A stretch of 64,000 nt of DNA from an uncultured Methanospirillum sp. (GTDB lineage: Archaea > Halobacteriota > Methanomicrobia > Methanomicrobiales > Methanospirillaceae). Positions 10,101-17,355 of the stretch are shown piece by piece. Within the stretch, counting starts at the first letter, position 1; every line of letters begins with the position of its first letter. The position numbers and the translations under genes were made by a program. The notes beneath the pieces were generated by a model. The model worked only from the letters and a program-made list of their open reading frames with translations, ran no database searches and was not told the DNA's origin. The stretch spans positions 3,343,986 to 3,407,985 of the forward strand of contig NZ_OY764544.1 of NCBI RefSeq assembly GCF_963668475.1, given 5' to 3'.

Positions 10101-10332
10101 GTTTGATCTCTCTCTTCACAATGGGACTGCTCCGCTGGATGTACTGTTTACAGATACCAGTTCCGGAAATCCGATCTCATGGATCTGGGATTTCGGTGAT
10201 GGAAAAACCTCTACGCTCCAGAATACCACTCATCGGTATACTACTGCGGGAGCATATTCAGTCACCCTGCTAGCACAGAACAGTGATTACAGTGGTTCGG
10301 TCACACTACCAAACGCAGTAATCGTGAATTAA
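7120..10332 (+). CDS. Exported papain-like (C1A) cysteine protease with adhesin modules
   Basis: A 1070-residue secreted protein. A signal peptide (1-27) and a short pro-region are followed by a C1A peptidase domain (about 93-300) with all catalytic elements: oxyanion Gln109, nucleophile Cys115 in GTCWAFA, His251 in SNHAVTIVGWDD and Asn281 in KNSWG. Next come a lectin-like domain of the kind that often follows archaeal and bacterial C1A peptidases (about 310-470), a TIG-like domain, four InlB-B-like repeats and two PKD domains. The last ~270 residues are paralogous to the end of the protein at 807-5381. No membrane anchor is visible. It probably cleaves surface or external proteins while bound to the envelope; the substrate is unknown. 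Neighbouring surface proteins are attractive candidates. Confidence 0.9.
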   Translation: MLYGVSRVVLVMSVLLLFSGLFGLCIADNSSVGAANIEMAPINPDYLAYKELVTANSVEENQTYQTGFVPPECRISDPTDNMEVRASAIQYPSSYDLRSQGRVTSVKNQNPWGTCWAFAAMSSLESNLMANENLNFSEKNMVNRNLKGSTPDSGGNFRNSGGYLVAQLGPVSEQNDPYPSGSWNYTSPSGPVEKNVYQINWLPDRNSSTDLSAIKDSVINYGALSTTYSQNSEWNSTFNSYYYPTLYLSNHAVTIVGWDDNFSRSNFTSPPPGDGALLIKNSWGPSWADHGYGWISYYDANIGKYNVMFFGSNTSRYNEIYQHDLAGPTSSFTLGNSTSSWGASCYNVTKTGFLNAIGFYTTDNPTSYEVKVYTNLTTTPSSGVLKFTSNGTYDCAGYHVINLTTPVRLTKDDRFSIVTHQVNTDYIYSLPIQYLPNTRGYNPAISDGDGYYSSNGATWVDSKLLNDDNSTTCIKGYVSYSAPSPVITDFTPKTGNNSSTSFTMNVTGSNIQEGAALKLVNTVSGQSIFNYTPTIVDSEGSNLGTTFNLSGSVAGTYLVNLTNPDGGSVVAASQFILTSGQGDIFTIVASAGTGGSISPSGTVQVAKGSNQAFSISPNAGYSIKDVLIDNSSAGAVSSYTFPNVTANHTIYAQFNSTGGLTHNITATAGPGGLISPSGVVAVNHGTDQTFNITSNLGMVVNTVLVDNVSQGAIRSYIFPNVTDDHTIAASFKVLYPQRWYIDATAGVGGTIEPSGLVSVFDQYNKSFTIAALQDYSISDVIINDSVNLGAQASPFVYNFTKVGSNQSIHAQFAQVPDSYLINSSSNRWSKIIPSGSNSYPASSNQSFVMQERPGSTLTNVSVDDILHNYPVGNWTFTNLTKDYSIRVNGTPIPGLVQVFFDASPRRGPAPLTVQFSDQSLGTPTSFFWQFGDGTTNTTQFPSHTYSDPGTYAVTLRANNDQSGGYGMWNKFITVTNGVEPEPTPTPVPGRITASFDLSLHNGTAPLDVLFTDTSSGNPISWIWDFGDGKTSTLQNTTHRYTTAGAYSVTLLAQNSDYSGSVTLPNAVIVN

Positions 10333-10883
10333 CCCCTATATCTCGTTTATTTTTTATTGAATCCGGTAAAAAAGCCATATCCTGGTTTAAATGTATGACT
10401 GAAAACCGGGTTTTTATATCCTGTTGCTATTCCTCTTTCGGGTCCTGAGTCATAGAAGAGTTCGTCTCACTTTTTTTGATGTCATCTAGGGCTGATATAT
10501 GTCTGTATTTCGCAGTTGGTTTTCAATTTAAGAGATGAATTGTTGAAATATGTAGATCGCCATCTATGGTCCTGAATTGCCGGCTATTTTAAACCCGGAT
10601 TCGCGATCCCAGGGTTTCATAGATCGTGGGGATATATACTGGTCAGGTACCCTGACTTTTGATATCGCGATCTCCAAAATACCTTAAAATTACTGGTATT
10701 TACCTCGAATTTTTACGCTGGGTAATTAAATACGAACATTAATAATAAATGAATGATAAAATCCCACCATACATGCATCCCTGATCTGAGTCTCTTTCCG
10801 GGACCAATCCGATGGGAATGGCTTGTTTCTGATGTGGGGTTGTCATATGAATAATGTTCAAACTGGTTTCATTCGGTGAAATG
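10333..10883 (+). other. 551-bp non-coding gap with two hairpins
   Basis: No convincing gene is seen. A T6 tract at 10350-10355 could end the protease transcript. A strong inverted repeat at 10591-10617 pairs AAACCC with GGGTTT and GGAT with ATCC around a TCGCG loop, with a two-base bulge. A second perfect hairpin at 10642-10656 pairs GTCAGG with CCTGAC and is followed by TTTT at 10657-10660. Either could be a terminator, a processing signal or a small RNA element. An AT-rich stretch near 10722-10750 is a possible promoter for the next gene. Confidence 0.4.
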
Positions 10884-13112
10884 ATGAAAAATTCTGGTAA
10901 GAAGAGAAGTGGGGGTCTTTTTCTTGCAAAGGTCCTCATAAGTATCGCGTGTGTGTCCTGTCTGGCGGGCGTCGTGCTGGGTGAAGATATTTATGCTCAG
11001 TTTGCTCCAGTTCCTGCTTTTGGACCAGCTCCGCTCAATGTTACGTTTGTTGATCAGTCCGAAGGTAATGCAACATTTTACCGGTGGGATCTGGATGGGA
11101 ATGGAACGTGGGATTCTGATGCTTCAGATAACCCGAACCCGTCTCATACCTATACCACACCCGGTACCTATGGAGTCTGCATGACGGTCTGGAACGGGAC
11201 CCTCGTTACGAGCAACAGTACCGGTGAAGTCCGCGTTACCGAGCCGGTGAAGGGAGATCTGAGTGCCAACTTTGCAGCATCACCACGGTCAGGGTATCCG
11301 CCACTAAATGTCTCTTTCATTGATCAGTCGATAGGTGCTCAAGGCTGGAACTGGACTTTTGATATCAACACAACAACTTTGGATTCTGAAATGAATAACC
11401 AGAATCCGGTTCATACGTATACTGATCCTGGATGGTACACGGTTATCCTGAATGTGAGTGATAATTTTTCAGCTGATCTGGGAAGAACTGTAGCACTTCC
11501 TCAAGAGAAATTCATCCATGTCCTCCCTGTCCGACCACCTCAACCAGACTTTGTTGCAACACCACAGTCGGGTACCACTAATCTGACGGTTACCTTTACG
11601 GATCAGACACCAAGAACGAGTGAGTTTTTTGGTAATTTGTCACCCGCTCAATGGAGTTATATATACAACTGGGACTTTGGAGATGATTCTGAAAATTATG
11701 GTGTCAACGAGCCCTCTGCAGTTCATACGTACACGGCCAAGGGGCTCTATAATGTGTCAGTCAATGTAACTGGCCCCGGTGGTTCAAACATAGCAACGAA
11801 AACCGGGTATATCGCTGTTGATACACCCCCTGTTCCGATTGCCGACTTTACGGCCTCACCATCCAATGGTACTGCTCCACTTACGGTCAATTTCATTGGT
11901 CTTGCAGAAGGAACCGGTCATCTCACCTATTTGTGGGATTTTGGTGATAACTCAACTCCTATTTCCGGACGCAACCCGGTTCATGTCTATACCCAGCCTG
12001 GTTCTTACAACGTAGCACTCAACGTGAGTGATGGAACCAGGATTGGTTCAGTAATCAGGAACAACAGCGTCTTTGTCCGTGAACCTGCCCCTCTCTCAGC
12101 GATGTTCACGGCAACTCCCCGCAATGGTACCGCCCCGCTTCAGGTCTCATTCATTGATCAGTCCTACAGCGAGACTCCCCTCACCTATAACTGGTCTTTT
12201 GGTGATGGCTCACTCATAAACCACGACAAGAATCCTGTTCACATCTATTCAGATGAGGGAGTTTATGATGTCATGCTTCAGGTGAAAGGCGGGAACACCT
12301 CTAATGTGATTAATCAGAGTAACTTCATTACTGTTGAAAAACCTGCTTTGCATAAAGCCGACTTCACTGCTGTTCCGGTTGAGGGGCCGGTACCGCTGAT
12401 AGTATCATTTGTTGACCAGTCATCAGGAACAGGGCCGTTTACGTACAAGTGGGACTTTGGTGATGGATCAGGACTGGTAACTGACAAGAACCCAAGCCAT
12501 ACCTATGAGACTCCCGGAGTGTATACGGTGAATGAGACCGTGAACAGTTCCGCTGGTTCGATCCTTGTCACAAAGGAGAGGTTAGTGAATGCAACGACTG
12601 CCATAGAGGCACGGCCGGTGTATGCGAACTTCAGCGCAGTGTCAACCCGGGGCGTAGCTCCGTTTAATGTTCAGTTTATGGATCTCTCATCAGGTCCGGT
12701 TGCGGCATGGAAATGGACATTCGGGGACGGGAGCTCAGTTACAGAACAGGGACCGAATCATACCTATGTGAATCCGGGTGTGTATGATGTCACGCTTGAT
12801 GTCTTCAACAAATCCGGGGTATCCAATACAACGTATAGTCCGAGATTCATTACGGCATTGAGCCCGACAGTAAGCACCAAAATTACTCTGGTCTATGCAG
12901 ATCTCTCTAACCGAAAAAAGATCCAGTTCTTTGATAACTCAGAAGGTGTGGGAATAAACAGTTGGTCCTGGGACTTTGGTGATGGTTCAGATATATCCAG
13001 AGATCAGAATCCATGCCATGAATTTGCATATAGTGGAACATTCCCGATAAAGTTGAGTATTTCAAATGGGTATGCTTCAGATAGCAATACGTTCTATATA
13101 AAGATCAAATAA
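10884..13112 (+). CDS. Exported protein of eight PKD domains
   Basis: About 742 residues made almost wholly of eight PKD domains, each with the APLxVxF...WDFGDGS...HxYxxPGxYxVxL pattern, after a signal peptide (LAKVLISIACVSCLAGVVLG). The start at 10884 was chosen because GGTGA lies four bases upstream; an adjacent ATG at 10881 and an ATG at 10854 are alternatives. Domain 1 has a longer loop (DLDGNGTWDSD) like a calcium-binding PKD variant. The chain ends ...YIKIK right after the last PKD, with no anchor. PKD arrays act as extended spacers or protein and sugar binding units on cell surfaces; a more exact role cannot be read from the sequence. Confidence 0.82.
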   Translation: MKNSGKKRSGGLFLAKVLISIACVSCLAGVVLGEDIYAQFAPVPAFGPAPLNVTFVDQSEGNATFYRWDLDGNGTWDSDASDNPNPSHTYTTPGTYGVCMTVWNGTLVTSNSTGEVRVTEPVKGDLSANFAASPRSGYPPLNVSFIDQSIGAQGWNWTFDINTTTLDSEMNNQNPVHTYTDPGWYTVILNVSDNFSADLGRTVALPQEKFIHVLPVRPPQPDFVATPQSGTTNLTVTFTDQTPRTSEFFGNLSPAQWSYIYNWDFGDDSENYGVNEPSAVHTYTAKGLYNVSVNVTGPGGSNIATKTGYIAVDTPPVPIADFTASPSNGTAPLTVNFIGLAEGTGHLTYLWDFGDNSTPISGRNPVHVYTQPGSYNVALNVSDGTRIGSVIRNNSVFVREPAPLSAMFTATPRNGTAPLQVSFIDQSYSETPLTYNWSFGDGSLINHDKNPVHIYSDEGVYDVMLQVKGGNTSNVINQSNFITVEKPALHKADFTAVPVEGPVPLIVSFVDQSSGTGPFTYKWDFGDGSGLVTDKNPSHTYETPGVYTVNETVNSSAGSILVTKERLVNATTAIEARPVYANFSAVSTRGVAPFNVQFMDLSSGPVAAWKWTFGDGSSVTEQGPNHTYVNPGVYDVTLDVFNKSGVSNTTYSPRFITALSPTVSTKITLVYADLSNRKKIQFFDNSEGVGINSWSWDFGDGSDISRDQNPCHEFAYSGTFPIKLSISNGYASDSNTFYIKIK

Positions 13113-13124
13113 CCAGAATCTCTC

Positions 13125-13130
13125 TTTTTT
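13125..13130 (+). terminator. T6 tract after the eight-PKD gene
   Basis: A CTCTTTTTTG stretch 12 bases after the stop codon, of the form expected for archaeal T-rich termination. Confidence 0.35.
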
Positions 13131-13158
13131 GTATCAGTAACTTTTTCCGGATTCTAAT

Positions 13159-13216
13159 GGAAAAATTTATATTTGATTTATTATAAATACAATGTCTATT
13201 ATTCGGAATTGTGGGG
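13159..13216 (+). promoter_or_regulatory. AT-rich promoter shared with the 17 kb paralogue
   Basis: The segment contains TTTATATTTGATTTATTATA, then TATTAT and a G-run. It can be aligned almost base for base with 17094-17146, upstream of the paralogous gene at 17356. A leader of about 120 bases follows before the start codon. TATTTATAT-type boxes are typical archaeal TATA elements. The conservation between two paralogous surface genes suggests joint, probably strong, expression. Confidence 0.5.
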
Positions 13217-13338
13217 TTAAACTGACTTCAGGTTCTACATCGCTTTGAAATTAAAGTTTGAAGAGAAATCTGGATTTTAATTGATAAAGGCGGGGAGAAG
13301 GTTGATCAAGGTTTTCCCGTTCGGATGGTGTTATTGAA

Positions 13339-16300
13339 ATGTTGTCAGGATGGTTTAATATGGGGAAATTTAAGAGATTGGGAATTATCTCAATCATACT
13401 ATTGTGCATGCTGGCTGGTCTGGCATCGGCCTCAGTAGCAATGAGTGGGCCTAGTACCGTCACCCGCGGTGGTGTGAGTGATGGGCAACCGAATGTGGAT
13501 GGCTATTTCAATCTCTCTATAAGTGGGAATGATTCTGCCAGCGTTCCAATGCATCTTGGGTTAGTGATTGTTCCACAGACAATGACCGGTGACATCTGTG
13601 ACAGACCACCGTATCTGATAAACAACTCAGTTCCTGACGACACATTTGTGCTCGGAGATGATGCCAAGATATGGCCTGAAGACTTCAATAATCCGTATCA
13701 CTTCAGTAAAGTGTCCCCTAATGGCATTGATAGTCCCTCTGTGGGACCTTGGTCAGTGCCATGGAATGGTACTCGTTACTATGGTGCGATAAACACCAAC
13801 AATACCACTATCAAGGTGGGAACTCTCTATCCTGATGATGGTACAAACCAGTTAATGCCCAACAGTTTAAAACCTGGCACGTATACCTATCATTTGCAGT
13901 CTGATTTTAAGCAAAGCGTACCCGGTGTTGATTCTCAGGATTATGGGGTAACTATAACCTATGGTGCTGTAACAGCAGGTGCATATAATTTCACATCCTG
14001 GAGCCAGGGCTCATTGGTTCCGGTCTCCACGATTCAGTCCGGACATACTGTAATGCTTCAGGGAACCAACACTGACAGTAAGACAACCTATCTTTGGATA
14101 GCGGGTGAAGGATATCCTGAATGTGGTAAATTTTTAGATGCATTAACGGTTGAGCCTCAACCTACCGATAATAAGGGCGCATTTTTGAATGGAACCTGGT
14201 ATTATCAGTGGGAGGCTCCGTGTACTGGTGGTACTTACACTGTCTATGCTTCCAGTATAAATCCGGGTGAAGATGCGAAGCGGTATAAAAACAAGTATAT
14301 GAATGAGTCATGCAGTTTCAAGTGTGGTGAAGGTGGTATATGTGGATTAAATAACTGCCCTGCATGTGGACCTGCTCCTGCTATAGTTTCAATAATTGTA
14401 ACCGAACCTGAATTTAACTTTACAGTTCCAGAAGTTGTGGACCGTTGTTGCTGTGCGGCATTCCCTTGTGGCTCAACTGATCCCTTTACTTCTATCAACC
14501 TGACCGGGTATACTGGAACTCCGCAGCAGTCAGTCCGGGTCTGGTTGTTTGGCAACAGCTGGATGGGGTCTGCTCCGTACCTGGTGAGCAACTTTACATC
14601 TGGTGTTGATTCAAAAGGAACATTTGATCTTGATGTCCGGACACTGTTCTCAACAAATGGAAAGAATATTTCATTCTGTGAACTTGATGCCGGTGAGTAT
14701 AATGTTGTTGTCCAGATTCCTGGATGCAGTAGTGATGCAATCGGTGTTGGTCCTTCGTATATCCCAAGCGACCTTGTTGGATACAAAGCATACCAGGCCC
14801 TGATTGCAAAACTTAATGATAAGGGTCAGGCTCTCTGCCCGGTATGCCCGAAGGTTACTGACAAGTATGTCTCCTTGAAGTTCACAATTAAGGACATCTG
14901 CAATGGTGGTTCCGCTGATTTTAACGGAACTCCAACCGAAGGTCTCGTTAAACTCCCGGTCCAGTTCACTGACCTCTCAACCTTTACGGGAACCTCCTGG
15001 GCATGGGACTTTGGAGACAATGTAACCTCAAATGAGACCAATCCGCTCCATGTCTACACAACCCCTGGAAACTACACTGTTACCCTGAAGGTAACAAATG
15101 GAACAACCACGAAGGAACAGAAGAAGTACGATTATATTACTGTAAATGAGGTCCCCTCAAAGTACTTCGAGCCTGTTGCAAACTTTACTTTCACATATTC
15201 AGGTACAATTAATAGTACCGGGGTTGTCCAATTCATTGATCAGTCTTTCGGTTCAACACCACTGATCTACTCCTGGGACTTCGGAGACAATTCAACCAGT
15301 AATGATATTAGTCCTATTCACCAGTTCACCGCTCTTGGCCTTTATCCGGTGACCCTAACGGTAACTGATACCCATGGAAAGATTAGCAACATCACCCAGC
15401 AGATCGGTGTCAGTGCAGTTCCTACCTACAGTTCACCGATTGCGAACTTCACCTATGTTCCAAAGAACGTAGATCCGATGACCATCCAGTTCATCGACCA
15501 GTCATTCAGTTCCACTGATCTTGAGTACCTCTGGGACTTTGGCGACGGAACGAACAGCACTGACAAGGTTCCGGCACACACGTACTCTGCACCAGCACAG
15601 TACAGCGTTACCCTGACTGTCACCGATCAGTACAATAATGCCTCGACCACGACGCAGGATATCCAGGTCCCGGCATCACCAAACGTGCTTCCAAGCATTG
15701 ACTTCAATGCCGATGTCACAAGTGGAGAGTACCCGCTCACCGTGCAGTTCCTTGACAACACCACCACCACCTGGGCCGACTCCTGGCAGTGGAACTTTGG
15801 CGATGGTGCTGTCTCCTCGCTCCGCAGTCCGTCTCATACCTACACCACTCCCGGACAGTACACGGTTACCCTCCGTGCAGCCAACGTGAACGGTGAAGGT
15901 AACGAGATGACCAAGGAGAACTACATCATCGTGCAGAACCAGCCCCCGGTCATCACTGCAACTGCAGACCCGATGAACGGAACCTTCCCGCTCAAGGTGG
16001 AGTTCGCTGCATCTGCAACGGTCAACAATAAGACTGTTGAGCAGTCCGCTCCCCTGATTAAGGCCTGGCTCTGGGACTTTGGCGACTCAAGTGTCACTGC
16101 AGAACAGAATCCGACTCACATCTACGAGACTCCTGGTAATTACGCAGTGACAGTTCTCTGCCAGCTCGTTGATGGTGTCAGTTCCCAGTATGATCTCGGA
16201 ACCATCACGGTCGGTCCGCAGCCATATGCAAACTTCTACTGGGACTACCTTGATAAGGATGAGACCTGCTGCTACCTGGTCAAGTTTACTGACACCTCTG

Positions 16301-16752
16301 TTGGTGCAGCAACCTGGACATGGGACTTTGGCGATGGTCTGACCTCGGCCGAGCAGAACCCGACCCACAGGTTCAAGGAAGTGGGATCGTACAATGTCAC
16401 TCTGACTGTTGATGACGGTACCGGAGCAACCAGCCTCATGACTAAGACCGTCCAGATCACCGCAGGATACACAACCCCGACACCGACACCGACACCAACA
16501 CCGGTTCCGGGAGTTATCACTGCTGACTTCACGTCAAAGGCAATTGGAACAAGGACCATAGCATTTACTGATGCCTCAACTGGAGAAATTGAAGGTTCAA
16601 CAACCTGGAGCTGGAGCTTTGGTGATGGAACCACTGCAGCAATCCAGAACCCGACCCATATCTATCCGGTGGATGGACAGTACACTGTCGTCCTGAAAGT
16701 TTCAAATGGACAGTTCAGTGATTCTGAAACCAAGACAATTGGTGTCAGATAA
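13339..16752 (+). CDS. Cysteine-rich surface (sheath/S-layer-like) protein with seven PKD domains, paralogue A
   Basis: An 1137-residue exported protein. A signal peptide (IISIILLCMLAGLASA) is followed by a beta-rich N-terminal half with motifs shared with the two giant proteins at 17356 and 20948. These are CDRPP (near 13597), GTNTDS...YLWIAG (near 14062), a Cys-rich CxxxGICGLNNCPACG stretch and RCCCAAFPCG (near 14442), followed by VWLFG. Seven PKD domains fill the C-terminal half, broken by a TPTPTPTPTPVPG linker before the last. There is no anchor. An ATG at 13360 (MGKFKRLG) is an alternative start; 13339 has GGTG eight bases upstream. Many paired cysteines suggest a disulfide-linked envelope layer; that role is inference. 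Codon use drifts from T-ending to C-ending codons along the gene. Confidence 0.78.
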   Translation: MLSGWFNMGKFKRLGIISIILLCMLAGLASASVAMSGPSTVTRGGVSDGQPNVDGYFNLSISGNDSASVPMHLGLVIVPQTMTGDICDRPPYLINNSVPDDTFVLGDDAKIWPEDFNNPYHFSKVSPNGIDSPSVGPWSVPWNGTRYYGAINTNNTTIKVGTLYPDDGTNQLMPNSLKPGTYTYHLQSDFKQSVPGVDSQDYGVTITYGAVTAGAYNFTSWSQGSLVPVSTIQSGHTVMLQGTNTDSKTTYLWIAGEGYPECGKFLDALTVEPQPTDNKGAFLNGTWYYQWEAPCTGGTYTVYASSINPGEDAKRYKNKYMNESCSFKCGEGGICGLNNCPACGPAPAIVSIIVTEPEFNFTVPEVVDRCCCAAFPCGSTDPFTSINLTGYTGTPQQSVRVWLFGNSWMGSAPYLVSNFTSGVDSKGTFDLDVRTLFSTNGKNISFCELDAGEYNVVVQIPGCSSDAIGVGPSYIPSDLVGYKAYQALIAKLNDKGQALCPVCPKVTDKYVSLKFTIKDICNGGSADFNGTPTEGLVKLPVQFTDLSTFTGTSWAWDFGDNVTSNETNPLHVYTTPGNYTVTLKVTNGTTTKEQKKYDYITVNEVPSKYFEPVANFTFTYSGTINSTGVVQFIDQSFGSTPLIYSWDFGDNSTSNDISPIHQFTALGLYPVTLTVTDTHGKISNITQQIGVSAVPTYSSPIANFTYVPKNVDPMTIQFIDQSFSSTDLEYLWDFGDGTNSTDKVPAHTYSAPAQYSVTLTVTDQYNNASTTTQDIQVPASPNVLPSIDFNADVTSGEYPLTVQFLDNTTTTWADSWQWNFGDGAVSSLRSPSHTYTTPGQYTVTLRAANVNGEGNEMTKENYIIVQNQPPVITATADPMNGTFPLKVEFAASATVNNKTVEQSAPLIKAWLWDFGDSSVTAEQNPTHIYETPGNYAVTVLCQLVDGVSSQYDLGTITVGPQPYANFYWDYLDKDETCCYLVKFTDTSVGAATWTWDFGDGLTSAEQNPTHRFKEVGSYNVTLTVDDGTGATSLMTKTVQITAGYTTPTPTPTPTPVPGVITADFTSKAIGTRTIAFTDASTGEIEGSTTWSWSFGDGTTAAIQNPTHIYPVDGQYTVVLKVSNGQFSDSETKTIGVR

Positions 16753-16770
16753 CACCGGACTCCCTGGTTC

Positions 16771-16776
16771 TTTTTT
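16771..16776 (+). terminator. T6 tract after paralogue A
   Basis: TTTTTT follows 18 bases after the stop codon. It probably ends the monocistronic transcript of the gene before the long gap. Confidence 0.4.
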
Positions 16777-17093
16777 ATATATAGTTACCCAGACTGGGCA
16801 CCAGCATTTTTCTGCCCGCAGCAAGGAAGTTTTTTTGTTGTAAAAAATCCGCGATCTTCTTCTTGCGGCTCCCTGATGCTGATCTTACTCGTATGAAGGG
16901 GAAATATATGCGCTGGAACATTTGATGCTCCCGGTTGAGAAAACCTTCAGAACACCCATAAAAAATTAATTTATCTAAATTTTGAAATATTTTTGTTGCT
17001 GGCTAAACCGATCCCTTTCTATCTTCGTTTGATGGATTATTAATCAGAGACCTGACTTGTAAGAGAAAAAAAGAGGATATCCTGGATACTTAT
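16777..17093 (+). other. Non-coding gap, no gene seen
   Basis: About 317 bases between the T-tract of paralogue A and the next promoter. Only short, unconvincing reading frames occur; there is no tRNA-like or box C/D-like structure I could support. T-runs (TTTTTTT near 16830) are present. Confidence 0.5.
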
Positions 17094-17146
17094 GGAAATA
17101 TTTATATTAGAAATAATATATAGGATTTTTATTATCTACGAATGGG
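17094..17146 (+). promoter_or_regulatory. AT-rich promoter of the giant surface operon
   Basis: The TATTTATATTAG and AATAATATATAGG stretch, followed by TATTAT and AATGGGGG, aligns with the promoter-like region at 13159-13216. A TATA box here would place the transcript start near the G-run and leave a leader of about 200 bases ahead of the gene at 17356. Confidence 0.55.
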
Positions 17147-17355
17147 GGTCGAATACGTCACTGAACTTTCCATGACAGGTATTATCAGCAAAACCTGAAT
17201 CCGTAGTGATTCAGGGTGACGGCAGATAATGAGAGCCCGGTACTGTTTCTGGCCCTTGGCCGGTATTCGGGCAGAGTGAATGGGGGTTAGCTGTGAACTA
17301 GGGTTCACCCGTTCATGGATGTGATCATGACTCGATGTGATTTGGGGTGTATGCG
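17147..17355 (+). promoter_or_regulatory. Structured 5' leader of the giant surface operon
   Basis: Two perfect stem-loops are visible: 17194-17215 (CCTGAATC/GATTCAGG, loop CGTAGT) and 17293-17308 (GTGAAC/GTTCAC, loop TAGG). The ribosome site GGGGTG lies at 17344-17349. Long stable leaders are known for strongly expressed surface-layer genes; no known riboswitch class was recognised. Confidence 0.45.

Noticed and set aside
14244..14786. 180-codon minus-strand open frame within paralogue A
   Set aside because: Mirror of the Cys-rich block; composition follows the sense gene.
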